Source: Alkalihalobacillus sp. AL-G
GTDB taxonomy: Bacteria > Bacillota > Bacilli > Bacillales > Fictibacillaceae
Length of the DNA stretch: 64,000 nucleotides
Direction of reading: 5' to 3'
Assembly (NCBI RefSeq): GCF_030643805.1
Contig: NZ_CP094656.1
Location: 868,001 to 932,000, forward strand
In this document: positions 8,130 to 16,664 of the stretch, piece after piece
Numbering within the stretch: position 1 is the first letter of the stretch
How the letters are laid out: each line of letters opens with the position of its first letter
Notes under the pieces: model-generated
What the model was told of the DNA's origin: nothing
Databases searched by the model: none
The model's input: only the letters and a program-made list of their open reading frames with translations
Translations under genes and position numbers: made by a program

Positions 8130-8975
8130 ATGAACAAAATTATGAAACACTATTATCCGGAATGTAAATTGTTTATTTTTGACCTAGACGGAACATTATA
8201 TGAGGATACTGATCACTTCGATTACTACGCTTCCTTATTAAAGGGAAAAGTAAAGCCGGTTTTTCAAGGGAACTTTATGAAGGATTACGAGGCGATGAAG
8301 CGTGGTGAACATCCAATTGGAATTGGAAAAGCATATGATGTTGACAGAGATGTTGTACTTACGCTCGATCCATTAACGCTGCAGGTTACTCATGTACAGG
8401 AATGGGACGGGACAGAGTGGGATACGGAAGAAATTGAAACCATCTATTCTGAGCTTCTTTCATTTGATTTTGAACATATGATTGCGATCGGTGACGGATG
8501 GTGGTTGCCTTTTGCTGCAGCCAAGCACTATGGACTGACTGGGGAAGAAACTTATACATCATATACGAAAACGAAAGACTTCATGGTTACCGACCAATTT
8601 CAGCTGACCAAAACGCCGGGATTGAAGGAGGGACTGCAGAAGTTAAAAAAGGAAGCTGAAATTGTTTTGGTGACGAATAGTGAGGCGGACGATGTAGCCC
8701 GATTACTGAACGAACTCGAACTGGATGGCCTTTTTCAGGAAGTGGTGCCACTTGCCCAAAAGCCTGTCCAAACGAAAAAGATTTTCCTTGAGCTTTTTGA
8801 GAAGTATAAGGTGAAACCCGAAGAAACTGTTTCAGTTGGGGATAATCTCATTAATGAAATCGCGCCAGCGTTGCTCCTAGGAATGAAGACGATTTACATT
8901 CAACCAACCGGAATTGTGCTTGAACACAATAACCTTAAGGTTGTCCCAAGCCTTTCGGAAGTGTTCGAGAAATGA
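8130..8975 (+). CDS. HAD-superfamily hydrolase
   Basis: A 281-residue HAD enzyme with motif I FIFDLDGTLYED near residue 17, motif II VLVTNSEADD near residue 178 and motif IV SVGDNLINEIAPALLLG near residue 240. The region between is a large all-helical cap, so this is a class-I phosphatase-like protein with an unknown substrate. It is divergent from phnD; a role in phosphonate or phosphate ester use is possible but rests on position only. The start is uncertain: ATG 8130 has its GGG too close, whereas ATG 8142 has TAAGGGA at 12 bases. Confidence 0.82.
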   Translation: MNKIMKHYYPECKLFIFDLDGTLYEDTDHFDYYASLLKGKVKPVFQGNFMKDYEAMKRGEHPIGIGKAYDVDRDVVLTLDPLTLQVTHVQEWDGTEWDTEEIETIYSELLSFDFEHMIAIGDGWWLPFAAAKHYGLTGEETYTSYTKTKDFMVTDQFQLTKTPGLKEGLQKLKKEAEIVLVTNSEADDVARLLNELELDGLFQEVVPLAQKPVQTKKIFLELFEKYKVKPEETVSVGDNLINEIAPALLLGMKTIYIQPTGIVLEHNNLKVVPSLSEVFEK

Positions 8976-9070
8976 ATAATTAGAATTCAAGCTGGATAGG
9001 TATTCGTGCAAAATAAAGCACGTTTTGCCTTCCCGGCTTTTTTTATTTCAAAATCTTTTTAAAAAAACAG

Positions 9071-9120
9071 TGATAATGATTCTCAAATTCATTGACAATG
9101 ATTATCACTTGAAATAAACT
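9071..9120 (+). promoter_or_regulatory. Fur-controlled promoter with two 7-1-7 boxes
   Basis: TGATAATGATTCTCA (9071-9085) and TGACAATGATTATCA (9093-9107) each match the Fur 7-1-7 consensus TGATAAT-N-ATTATCA with one mismatch, and their centres are 22 bp apart. The second box covers the -35 hexamer TTGACA (9092-9097). TAAACT at 9115-9120 follows with 17-bp spacing. Iron-loaded Fur should therefore block transcription of the two downstream genes. Confidence 0.88.
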
Positions 9121-9164
9121 TAAGATGGAATAGTAAATAAATGCTCTGTTAAAGGGGGAAAAAC

Positions 9165-9983
9165 ATGTTTTCTCTTGAAACTAAAAATATAACGCTTGCT
9201 TATAATGAAACGAATATCATTGAGAATTTAAATTTTCAAATACCTAAGGGCAAAATCACTGTATTGATTGGAAGTAATGGATCAGGTAAATCTACCTTAT
9301 TGAAAGCAATGGCCCGGTTATTAAAGCCAAAGGAAGGTCATGTCATCATTAATGGGAAAGACATTCATTCGTCTTCTACCAAAAAGGTCGCAAGGCAGCT
9401 TGCCATTTTACCTCAATCTCCTGTTACACCAGAAGGATTAACTGTTCTTCAACTTGTAAAACAGGGGAGGTACCCTTATCAAAATTGGCTTCAGCAGTGG
9501 TCGAAGCAGGATGAAGATGCCGTTCAATCTGCATTGGAAGCAACACGTCTTGTGGAGTTTGTTGATCGTCCAGTCGAATCCCTTTCAGGGGGGCAAAGGC
9601 AGAGGGCGTGGATTGCGATGGCTCTTGCACAAAATACAGATACGATTTTACTCGATGAACCAACGACCTATCTTGATCTTGCTCATCAAATTGAAGTACT
9701 TGATTTACTGTATGATTTGAATCAAACGGAACAACGGACTATCGTGATGGTTCTTCATGATCTGAATCTCGCATGCCGTTATGCAGATCATATTGTGGCG
9801 GTTCATAATAAAGGAATCTATGATCAGGGAGCACCAGAACAAATTATTACTCCAAACATGGTAAAGGATGTATTTGGACTTGAAGCTCAAGTTTCCTGTG
9901 ATCCGATGTTTGGGACGCCGCTCTGTATTCCTTGTGGAAAGGGTCGTAGAGTAAACAATGCAGTACGTGCCGCTCACGCCTAA
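9165..9983 (+). CDS. Iron-siderophore ABC transporter ATPase (FecE/FhuC type)
   Basis: A 272-residue ATPase with Walker A GSNGSGKST near residue 37, signature LSGGQRQRAWIAMALA, Walker B ILLDEPTTYLDL and H-loop VLHDLN, in the arrangement of ferric-siderophore/cobalamin importers. It would energise uptake of ferric chelates together with FecD-type permeases and a binding protein, none of which is in the window, so it probably serves permeases encoded elsewhere, as YusV does in B. subtilis. It has a GGGGGA ribosome site before ATG 9165 and a Fur promoter upstream. Its end overlaps the FhuF-like gene by 26 bases. Confidence 0.93.
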   Translation: MFSLETKNITLAYNETNIIENLNFQIPKGKITVLIGSNGSGKSTLLKAMARLLKPKEGHVIINGKDIHSSSTKKVARQLAILPQSPVTPEGLTVLQLVKQGRYPYQNWLQQWSKQDEDAVQSALEATRLVEFVDRPVESLSGGQRQRAWIAMALAQNTDTILLDEPTTYLDLAHQIEVLDLLYDLNQTEQRTIVMVLHDLNLACRYADHIVAVHNKGIYDQGAPEQIITPNMVKDVFGLEAQVSCDPMFGTPLCIPCGKGRRVNNAVRAAHA

Positions 9984-10746
9984 GCACGAGGCGTTTCTAG
10001 CAGAACATTGCCGTTTATCTCTTGAAAAGTCTTCGGGTGATTTTTCCGTTACATCAGTGGACTTACTTCAGGAACATACAGTAGAATCGTACATTACAGA
10101 GATGACACAACTCATACAATCTCCTAATAAACTAGTTACCGCTTCACAGATTTCGAAAAAATATGCATTTTTGATGGTCACACCGTTCTTTGCCAGCTTC
10201 AGCCTATTTAATCTTAATTTAAATGTACAGTCGGATAATTGCATCATTGTTCCGAAAAAAAGCGATGGGAATTTATTGCCGGAATTATCTTTAAAATCAT
10301 TAGAGGCGAAACCTTTTGAAACTGACCGAAGAACAGAAATGGAAGCAGGGCTTGAACAGTTATTTCGCAACCACATTTCATTGGTCTGGGATAATTTAGC
10401 GAAGGTATGTAATTCTCCGTTACCTGTTCTATGGGAAAATACCGCTACATATATTTACTGGCTGTATGAGACAGCCTTGTTACAGCACGCAGATGATCCT
10501 TTAAAGGAAGGCATTAAAAAGGATTTTAAATATATTCTTGAAGCACCGGGAGAATGCTTCGGGCTGAATCATAATCCGTTTAAAAAGTATTACTTCGAGA
10601 AACAGCAGCTTTTAAAAAGTGATCCTGAAATTCGGATACGTAAAACATGTTGTCTCTACTACGAAATAAGCCCGGATCGTACGTTTTGTAATAACTGCCC
10701 AAGATGTTTATCAGGCTATGTACCACAACCGAAGAAAATTGATTAA
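9958..10746 (+). CDS. FhuF-like ferric-siderophore reductase ([2Fe-2S])
   Basis: A 262-residue protein of the FhuF family. The C terminus carries Cys231-Cys232-x11-Cys244-x2-Cys247 (KTCCLYYE...FCNNCPRC), the unusual ligand pattern of the [2Fe-2S] cluster in FhuF, with an extra Cys250. The family reduces ferric iron in imported siderophores in the cytoplasm so that iron is released. Overlap with the ATPase gene and the shared Fur promoter couple uptake to reduction. The N-terminal two thirds are poorly conserved, as expected for the family. It is followed by a terminator. Confidence 0.85.
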   Translation: MQYVPLTPKHEAFLAEHCRLSLEKSSGDFSVTSVDLLQEHTVESYITEMTQLIQSPNKLVTASQISKKYAFLMVTPFFASFSLFNLNLNVQSDNCIIVPKKSDGNLLPELSLKSLEAKPFETDRRTEMEAGLEQLFRNHISLVWDNLAKVCNSPLPVLWENTATYIYWLYETALLQHADDPLKEGIKKDFKYILEAPGECFGLNHNPFKKYYFEKQQLLKSDPEIRIRKTCCLYYEISPDRTFCNNCPRCLSGYVPQPKKID

Positions 10747-10780
10747 AAGACATTTGTCGCAAACGGCAAGTGTCTTTTTT
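10745..10780 (+). terminator. Rho-independent terminator
   Basis: AAAAGACA pairs with TGTCTTTT, the T run continues to TTTTTT, and the hairpin begins at the stop codon of the FhuF-like gene. Confidence 0.8.
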
Positions 10781-10854
10781 AAAGGCTATTTTCGTATAGA
10801 TTGTTGCTTTAACAGTGTAAAAATGAGGCGAACATTTTGGGGCAAAATGAATGG

Positions 10855-11045
10855 TTACGGAACCCAGAGCCCTTATCTGTGACAGAAATCGCTTTTTCCG
10901 ATTCTTAGTGGAACTCAAAGCCCCTATTCCTCAAAAAGTGAGCCATATTCAGTAGTGTTTAACCAAATAAGGTCTTCTTGTTCCGTTAAATCTGAAAATC
11001 ATGAGGTTTTAGTGAAAATAAGGTCTCCTTGTTCCGGTAAATAGA
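10855..11045. repeat. Degenerate direct repeats, period 51 bp (array C)
   Basis: Four diverged units. GGAAC...AGCCC blocks begin at 10859 and 10910, and AATAAGGTCT...TTGTTCCG blocks lie at about 10966 and 11017, both pairs 51 bp apart. The second and fourth units share TTAGTG followed by a purine-rich stretch and ATTCC or GTTCC, so all four seem to derive from one template. There is no coding potential, and the array sits between a terminator and the next promoter. Confidence 0.6.
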
Positions 11046-11441
11046 GTGAATCCTTACTCAGCGATCAGGGGCTGGTATCATGCAATAAGCTTCACAAATA
11101 TTTTATAGTCGATAGCAACAATCTTTTAGAAAACAGCCTTTTTAAAAGATAGGCTGTGTTCGAGAGCAATAGCAGGAGAATTGTTCTCTTTTTTTTTTGC
11201 GAAACATGGGGTTTGTGGGCATAATAGAGCTCAAATGATTCCCTTTTCATGCCAAAGCTACAGATTGAGGCGTCACAGATAGTGATTCTTTGAAGAAAGT
11301 CCTCGATAAAGTTGATTTGCATGAGGCAAATCTTCATTATTAAAGTACGAATGCTGGATACATAATGGACCTCCAAATGTTCTAAATATGGACAGGAATC
11401 ACTACAATAAGTAATGGGACAAACGCTAAAGGGGTGATTAG
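11046..11441. other. Non-coding stretch with two hairpins, origin unclear
   Basis: ACAGCCT (11133) pairs with AGGCTGT (11151). Directly after, GAGAGCAAT (11162) pairs with ATTGTTCTC (11180), followed by ten T residues, which gives a good terminator with no recognised gene in front of it. The minus strand has a 94-codon frame over 11092-11376 with biased composition and no credible ribosome site. This may be a decayed insertion element or a small RNA; nothing identifies it. Confidence 0.4.
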
Positions 11442-12740
11442 ATGAAAAAGACGACTTGGATTGTATGCGGATTTATTTTGTATGCAGTCCTAATATCATG
11501 GTATCTGTTCATTGGTACCGATACTTCGGTTCCAGTTCAGTATCAAGGTAGTTCTGCGGATCCATCTGTATTTATGACTGAACGGGAAATTGATCTCAGC
11601 CATGATTTTTCAAGGATTAAACAGCTGTTGTATTTTCTTTCAGTACCGTTTGAATGGATGATTTATTTACTCGTACTAGGTTTTGGTCTGTCAAAATGGT
11701 TTCGGAACAGGTCATCAGAAGTATCGCGGTTTCCGATTGTTCACAATGCGCTATATGTCGTATTTCTTTCGTTAACAGCTTTCATTCTTGCATTGCCGAT
11801 TGATTATTATAGCTACACGGTTTCATTAGACTATCAAATTTCCACACAGACATTTTCGAGTTGGATGCAGGATAATATCATTTCGTTCTGGGTCAATACG
11901 TTATTTCTGTTCGTCATCGTCCAAGCACTGTATTGGTTGATGAAAAAGTCTGAAAAACGATGGTGGTTTTACGGATGGCTGCTCTCGATTCCATTTACCT
12001 TATTCATGTATTTCATACAGCCAATTTGGATCGATCCGCTTTACAATGATTTTTATCGGCTTCAGGACCAAGTGCTGGAAGATAAGATCCTTGCACTGGC
12101 TGATAAAGCAGAGATATCAGCTGACAGGGTTTATGAAGTTAATATGTCTGAGAAAACAAATGCGTTGAATGCATATGTAAACGGGATCGGGTCAAATCTT
12201 CGGATCGTATTATGGGATACTACACTCGAGAAGCTTGACGATGAGGAAGTTCTTTTTGTGATGGCACATGAGATGGGTCATTTCGTCAAACATCATTTAT
12301 TATGGAATCTGATTGGATCGATCGTTTTCACCTTCTTTGGTTTGTGGTTCGGCTCAAGAATCTTTTACTGGTTGATCAAAAAATGGGGGAGTCAATGGGG
12401 AATTGAAAAGCCTTCGGATATTGCTTCACTCCCAGCGTTGTTGCTCGTATTTTCGGTGCTATCGTTCATGGCAAGCCCGATTGAAAATGCGGTTTCACGT
12501 CAAGCGGAGCATTCGGCAGATGCCTATGCAATTGAGATGACAAAAGATCCTGAAGCCGCCGTCGGGGCGTTCCAGCAGCTTGCCGTGTCAGGGCTAAGCG
12601 AAGTAAATCCACCATGGCTTGTAAAAATCTTTTTGTATGGACACCCAACGATGCTAGAGCGGATTCATTTCCTTGAATCATGGACAAAGGCAGAAAAAAT
12701 AGATCAAGACGTTGATAATAAAGAAAGAAGCGAAGAATAA
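11442..12740 (+). CDS. Membrane M48 metalloprotease (Ste24/CAAX protease-like)
   Basis: A 432-residue integral membrane zinc protease resembling Ste24 and B. subtilis YhfN. It has an N-terminal membrane segment, several more to about residue 210, the zinc motif HEMGH (His276, Glu277, His280) between membrane spans, and the third-ligand region ENAVSRQAEHSADAYA near residue 350. Bacteria lack farnesylated CAAX proteins, so it probably acts in membrane protein turnover. The AAAGGGGTG ribosome site is 6 bases before the ATG. It is monocistronic, with a terminator at 12749. Confidence 0.9.
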   Translation: MKKTTWIVCGFILYAVLISWYLFIGTDTSVPVQYQGSSADPSVFMTEREIDLSHDFSRIKQLLYFLSVPFEWMIYLLVLGFGLSKWFRNRSSEVSRFPIVHNALYVVFLSLTAFILALPIDYYSYTVSLDYQISTQTFSSWMQDNIISFWVNTLFLFVIVQALYWLMKKSEKRWWFYGWLLSIPFTLFMYFIQPIWIDPLYNDFYRLQDQVLEDKILALADKAEISADRVYEVNMSEKTNALNAYVNGIGSNLRIVLWDTTLEKLDDEEVLFVMAHEMGHFVKHHLLWNLIGSIVFTFFGLWFGSRIFYWLIKKWGSQWGIEKPSDIASLPALLLVFSVLSFMASPIENAVSRQAEHSADAYAIEMTKDPEAAVGAFQQLAVSGLSEVNPPWLVKIFLYGHPTMLERIHFLESWTKAEKIDQDVDNKERSEE

Positions 12741-12748
12741 GATTTTGA

Positions 12749-12795
12749 GGAAGGACTGACCTTTACGCCTATTTGGCATGAATGTCGGTCCTTTT
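12749..12795 (+). terminator. Rho-independent terminator
   Basis: AAGGACTGAC (12749) pairs with GTCGGTCCTT (12782) and is followed by TTTT; the loop is 23 bases. Confidence 0.75.
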
Positions 12796-12894
12796 TCAGG
12801 TTTAAAGAGATAACCCACACCGCTCATCAATTAATGTTTTAAAAATTTATGGTAAGGGAATTACTCCTGTAATGACATAGAGAGGAGTGATCTT

Positions 12895-13059
12895 ATGAAT
12901 CATGATCATCGTGATGAAATGGATATTCGGGAGGAGAAGGTTGAGCGAAGAGAGGATTCAGGTCGAGTAGCTTCCACGTTTATCAAATATGCAGCATATC
13001 TGATTATCTTCTTTGGAATTTTATATTTTCTCGTGAACTATATTTTCCCGATGCTTTAA
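12895..13059 (+). CDS. Small membrane protein, function unknown
   Basis: 54 residues. Residues 1-25 are strongly charged (MNHDHRDEMDIREEKVERRE) and residues 29-52 are a single hydrophobic span (FIKYAAYLIIFFGILYFLV). GAGAGGAGTG lies 7 bases before ATG 12895, and a terminator hairpin follows directly. It is probably a tail-anchored or single-pass membrane peptide. I cannot name a family. Confidence 0.7.
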   Translation: MNHDHRDEMDIREEKVERREDSGRVASTFIKYAAYLIIFFGILYFLVNYIFPML

Positions 13060-13062
13060 ATC

Positions 13063-13088
13063 GCGCTGCTATAAGCGGCGCTTTTTTT
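13063..13088 (+). terminator. Rho-independent terminator
   Basis: GCGCTGCT pairs with AGCGGCGC through one wobble over a 3-base loop, followed by seven T residues. Confidence 0.85.
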
Positions 13089-13180
13089 GTTTAAAAATCT
13101 TGAATAAATATGAAGGGCTTGTTCATTTTTTTGCCAGTAACAACTTATAATATACAAACGAGTATTTTTGAGGTGAATAA

Positions 13181-13747
13181 ATGAAGAACAAACTTTTACA
13201 CGGCCTACTTCTCAGTCTAACCGTTCTTTTTGGATATTTAGCATGGCAAACACCGGAAGGAATCGATCGCTACACACAATCAACAGAAAAGGTGAATGCA
13301 ACTGAAGCAGGAACAGTCGTATCAAATGCAGTCGAAATTGGCAATAAAGCACCAAACTTTAAATTGAGCACTTTAGACGGAAAGACTGTATCTCTTTCTC
13401 AATACCGCGGCAAAACAGTGATATTAAACTTTTGGACAACGTGGTGTACGTATTGTAAGGATGAGATTCCAGAGTTGATCAATTTTCATCACTTGCATAA
13501 AGAAGATGATGTGGTCATCCTTGCGGTTAACTTAAGTTCAGAGGAAGAAAGCCTTGAACCCGTGGCAATGTTTTCCGACGAGCTCGAAATTCCATTTACC
13601 GTTCCTCTCGACAAGGAGGGCAAGGTTGCAACAGCCTATAAGGTTTATATGATCCCAACCACGTATGTTATCGCTTCAGACGGAACAATCCAGCACAAAA
13701 TAATTGGACCCGCAAACCTTGAACAGCTTGAAAAACTGCTTTTTTGA
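13181..13747 (+). CDS. TlpA/ResA-like membrane-anchored thiol-disulfide oxidoreductase
   Basis: 188 residues. An uncleaved N-terminal anchor (about residues 5-22) is followed by a TlpA-like thioredoxin fold starting IGNKAPNFKLSTLDGK. The active site is WCTYC near residues 88-91 in FWTTWCTYCKDEIPEL, and the cis-proline segment is MIPTTYVI. Proteins of this type reduce apocytochrome c or other extracytoplasmic disulfides on the outer face of the membrane. The CTYC dipeptide differs from the CEPC of ResA, so its redox potential may differ. No cytochrome maturation genes are adjacent. It is convergent with the first DUF2254 gene across 32 bp. Confidence 0.9.
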   Translation: MKNKLLHGLLLSLTVLFGYLAWQTPEGIDRYTQSTEKVNATEAGTVVSNAVEIGNKAPNFKLSTLDGKTVSLSQYRGKTVILNFWTTWCTYCKDEIPELINFHHLHKEDDVVILAVNLSSEEESLEPVAMFSDELEIPFTVPLDKEGKVATAYKVYMIPTTYVIASDGTIQHKIIGPANLEQLEKLLF

Positions 13748-13779
13748 GGTACAACAGCTCAATCTTCAACAACCTATTT

Positions 13780-15114
13780 CTAAAGCAGTTGCTTTTCTTT
13801 AGAGTGACCAGTCAGCCTTGCTAACTCATCGATTTTTCCATTTAAATAGTGTACATCCATCGTTATCAACATAGAACGATCCGTACCTTCACAAACCGCC
13901 TTTACAAATTGCCATAGCGTATTTTTCACCTGAATACTTTCGTTATTTTCTGCAATGAGTGAAAGGGCTTCAACCATAGCGGCAAGAACAGACACATCCT
14001 GTCTACCATAATGCCGAAGCTGGTAAAAGCTTTTATAGAGAACATAAGAAAAGGTGTCTTGCTTAATAATGACTCTGAGGTTTTTTTCATCATCATAAAA
14101 ATAAGGCTCCTCTGCAAATGTTTGTGCAAGGCGGGAAAGCACTCTTCCAAGCTTATGGATACTGATAATCGCCGTATAGGGGTCGTTGACCGCGGGTGAA
14201 ATTGCACGTAATGCTATTTCAGTCAATTTTTGAATCCCGAATTCAAGGTCCTGCTCAGTCGTCCGCCTTTCACCGATTCGGATCGTATCTATATAGGTAT
14301 CGATTGTAAACGACCTGTCTCCAAGCGACCAGTAAGAAAAAAGAGGTGAGCCATTATCGACATAATCACCAATGTTCCTATCCATTTTCAGCAAAAGATC
14401 ATCCCTCTTAGCAAGTTGGATAAGCGCTTCGAGGTCAATATTCTGGATATAACCGGACTGAACGGACGTAACCGACTTGGATTCCTTGAGCTTCAACTCA
14501 TCTTCTTCCCAATTCGACCATGGTGATGAACCACTCGACGTAAGATTGGAATGGTGCAATTCATTTCTTTCAAGAATGCCTAAACAATTATCTGTAATAT
14601 TTTGAATCAGATTATTGACTTGAATCCAAGTCCCAACGTGATGAATGAAATAGACAAAGAATCCAAGACATAACGCAGCCATCAATATCGAAAGAGAAGG
14701 TACAAAAAAGAATCTCGCTTGATCTGAAATGTTCATCCAAACTAATAAAAGCAAAAAATAAAAGAAGGAACCGATAAATACACCAAGAACCCGTCGTGTG
14801 ACAGGGTCACTCAAGAAATTATCAAGTGTTCGTGGTGAATATTGAGAAAGGTAGGTTGATAATAGAACCATGATCGATGAAAAAGTGATCGCTGTCATCG
14901 TCAGAATGGAAGTCGCCAATGCACTAAGAATCAGACGTGACGTATCGCGATCTGTCATAAGAAACGAAGGAATCATTTGATAAAGTTGAACACGTTCCAT
15001 CCACATGTCAGCTTCTACCGACAAGAAAGCAGAAAGGACAGCTAGAATGCTATAAGCTGCAGGTTGATACCAGAAGCTATGATAAATTTTATGTAACCAG
15101 TTTTTCGGGCTCAT
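13780..15114 (-). CDS. DUF2254 membrane protein (paralogue 1)
   Basis: About 444 residues from ATG 15114, preferred because TTAGGTGG precedes it; an ATG 11 codons upstream is possible. Four hydrophobic segments fill the first 170 residues (an AVLSAFLSVEADMW region, then ILTMTAITFSSIMVLLSTYLS). The soluble C-terminal half carries the family signature RTTEQDLEFGIQKLTEIALRA followed by ISPAVNDPYTA. The function of the family is unknown. The gene lies 113 bp downstream of a close paralogue on the same strand, probably an old tandem duplication. Confidence 0.88.
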   Translation of the reverse strand: MSPKNWLHKIYHSFWYQPAAYSILAVLSAFLSVEADMWMERVQLYQMIPSFLMTDRDTSRLILSALATSILTMTAITFSSIMVLLSTYLSQYSPRTLDNFLSDPVTRRVLGVFIGSFFYFLLLLVWMNISDQARFFFVPSLSILMAALCLGFFVYFIHHVGTWIQVNNLIQNITDNCLGILERNELHHSNLTSSGSSPWSNWEEDELKLKESKSVTSVQSGYIQNIDLEALIQLAKRDDLLLKMDRNIGDYVDNGSPLFSYWSLGDRSFTIDTYIDTIRIGERRTTEQDLEFGIQKLTEIALRAISPAVNDPYTAIISIHKLGRVLSRLAQTFAEEPYFYDDEKNLRVIIKQDTFSYVLYKSFYQLRHYGRQDVSVLAAMVEALSLIAENNESIQVKNTLWQFVKAVCEGTDRSMLITMDVHYLNGKIDELARLTGHSKEKQLL

Positions 15115-15226
15115 CGAAAAACAACCACCTAACGAATAATCTGTCATATACCTTATCGGAAGGGTCAGGGCATAAAATACACCCTAAACCATTTCTGACT
15201 GTTAGTGTTTGTCTTTCAGCGCTCAA

Positions 15227-16573
15227 TTATAATTTGATCTGATCATATTCATGCTCTTTTTCTAGTGTCTTTGCAAGACGTTTGATTTTTTCGTTTATAA
15301 AATTCTTATCCCATACGAGCAGAACGCTCTCATCAATGCCTTCAACAAAATAGATTGTAAATTTCCAAATCGTTTTTTGAATGGACGGATCCTTGTTTTT
15401 CTCAACAATCCCATGGAGTACGGCTAATGTAGAAGCGCATACGGAAACGTCCTGTCTGCCATAATGGCGTATTTGATAAAAGGATTTATACAAAAGCTCC
15501 TGATAAGACTGGATATCCATTATGATCCGCAGCTGTTGGTTCTTATCAAATTGGTGACTTTTTGGAAAAGAAACCGTTCCTAATTCGGCGAGCAACGTGC
15601 CGATCCGATTAATGCAATTGATTGCTGTGTGTGGATCATTAATTGCAGGTGAAATCGCACGTAACGAAATTTCTACAAGCTTTTGCAAGCCGAATTCAAT
15701 ATCTTGGACAGTTGTACGTTCAGTCCCAATCGAGAAGCATTCCTCGTATCTTTTTTGTTCATCCTCGGTTATTTTTTCGCGATTAACGAATGAAAACAGT
15801 GGTGTTCCTCGAAGAATATAATCTCCAATCCTGCGTTCAATTTTTATAATGAAATCTTCTTCACTCGCTTTTTTGAGCAGAGTAGGCAGGTCGATCATTT
15901 GTAAATAACCAGACGTGGTTGCCAGGACCGATTTCATATTCGAACAATCCAAATTATGGACATCTTCGTTTGGAATGTCGCTTTCCATCGACTTATCATC
16001 GTTAAAGTGAAAGCTCTTATCTATCGTCTGTTGAGTTCGACTTGTAATTTTATCGATTAAATTATTCACTTGGGTCCAGGTTGCAACATGATGGATAAAG
16101 TAAACAAAAAAGGCAAGACAGACAATAGCCCAAATAACCGCAACGCCAGGTCCTACAAAAAGGGTCTTATTGCTGATTTCCTTTAAAAACAGCAAAAGTA
16201 ATAGGGAATAGATAATGCCCCCTGTAAAAATCCCAAGCACCCGTTGAGTAACGACATCACTGATAAAATCCTGTAACGTTCGTGGAGAGAATTGTGATGA
16301 GTACGTGGTCAGTACGACCATGATTGATGAAAAAGTAATTGTTGTCATCGTTAAAATCGAAATGGCGATCGAGCTGAGAATCGTTTGACCAAGTTTAATA
16401 TCGGTTAACAAAACGTTCGGTATGTACTTGCTGATCAACTCGGTAGATACGGACTTTTCAGTAATGATTGTAAGGATCGATAATAAAAGTGCAACAATTC
16501 CATAAAAGGTGGGTAAAAACCAAAAGCTTCGCTTGAATGTGATCCAATGCTTGTTTATTTTCAAAGTCCTCAT
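15227..16573 (-). CDS. DUF2254 membrane protein (paralogue 2)
   Basis: 448 residues with the same layout as its neighbour: four N-terminal membrane spans with TMTTITFSSIMVVLTTYSSQF, then the C-terminal signature RTTVQDIEFGLQKLVEISLR and ISPAINDPHTAI. The two proteins share long near-identical blocks (for example SFYQIRHYGRQDVSV) but differ in the linker around residues 185-220. The function is unknown. It may form a hetero-oligomer with paralogue 1; that is inference from tandem arrangement. Confidence 0.88.
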   Translation of the reverse strand: MRTLKINKHWITFKRSFWFLPTFYGIVALLLSILTIITEKSVSTELISKYIPNVLLTDIKLGQTILSSIAISILTMTTITFSSIMVVLTTYSSQFSPRTLQDFISDVVTQRVLGIFTGGIIYSLLLLLFLKEISNKTLFVGPGVAVIWAIVCLAFFVYFIHHVATWTQVNNLIDKITSRTQQTIDKSFHFNDDKSMESDIPNEDVHNLDCSNMKSVLATTSGYLQMIDLPTLLKKASEEDFIIKIERRIGDYILRGTPLFSFVNREKITEDEQKRYEECFSIGTERTTVQDIEFGLQKLVEISLRAISPAINDPHTAINCINRIGTLLAELGTVSFPKSHQFDKNQQLRIIMDIQSYQELLYKSFYQIRHYGRQDVSVCASTLAVLHGIVEKNKDPSIQKTIWKFTIYFVEGIDESVLLVWDKNFINEKIKRLAKTLEKEHEYDQIKL

Positions 16574-16609
16574 CCTTTATTTCGTATATCCTTTTTATAC
16601 CCAAAAAGA

Positions 16610-16643
16610 AAGAGGATGACTCTAAAATTACCGAGTCACCCTC
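16610..16643 (-). terminator. Rho-independent terminator of the CAP-domain gene
   Basis: GAGGATGACTC and GAGTCACCCTC form an 11-bp stem with one wobble around a loop of about 10 bases. On the minus strand it is followed by a T-rich tract. Confidence 0.85.
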
Positions 16644-16664
16644 TGATTTTATTCTTTTTTAAAA

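Noticed and set aside
8130-8975. Phosphonoacetaldehyde hydrolase (phnX) next to the phn operon
   Set aside because: The HAD motifs are generic and the cap shows no recognisable phosphonatase lysine motif; kept as an unassigned HAD hydrolase.
11092-11376. 94-codon minus-strand frame in the gap before the Ste24-like gene
   Set aside because: Biased composition, no ribosome site, and it spans a terminator hairpin; treated as non-coding.
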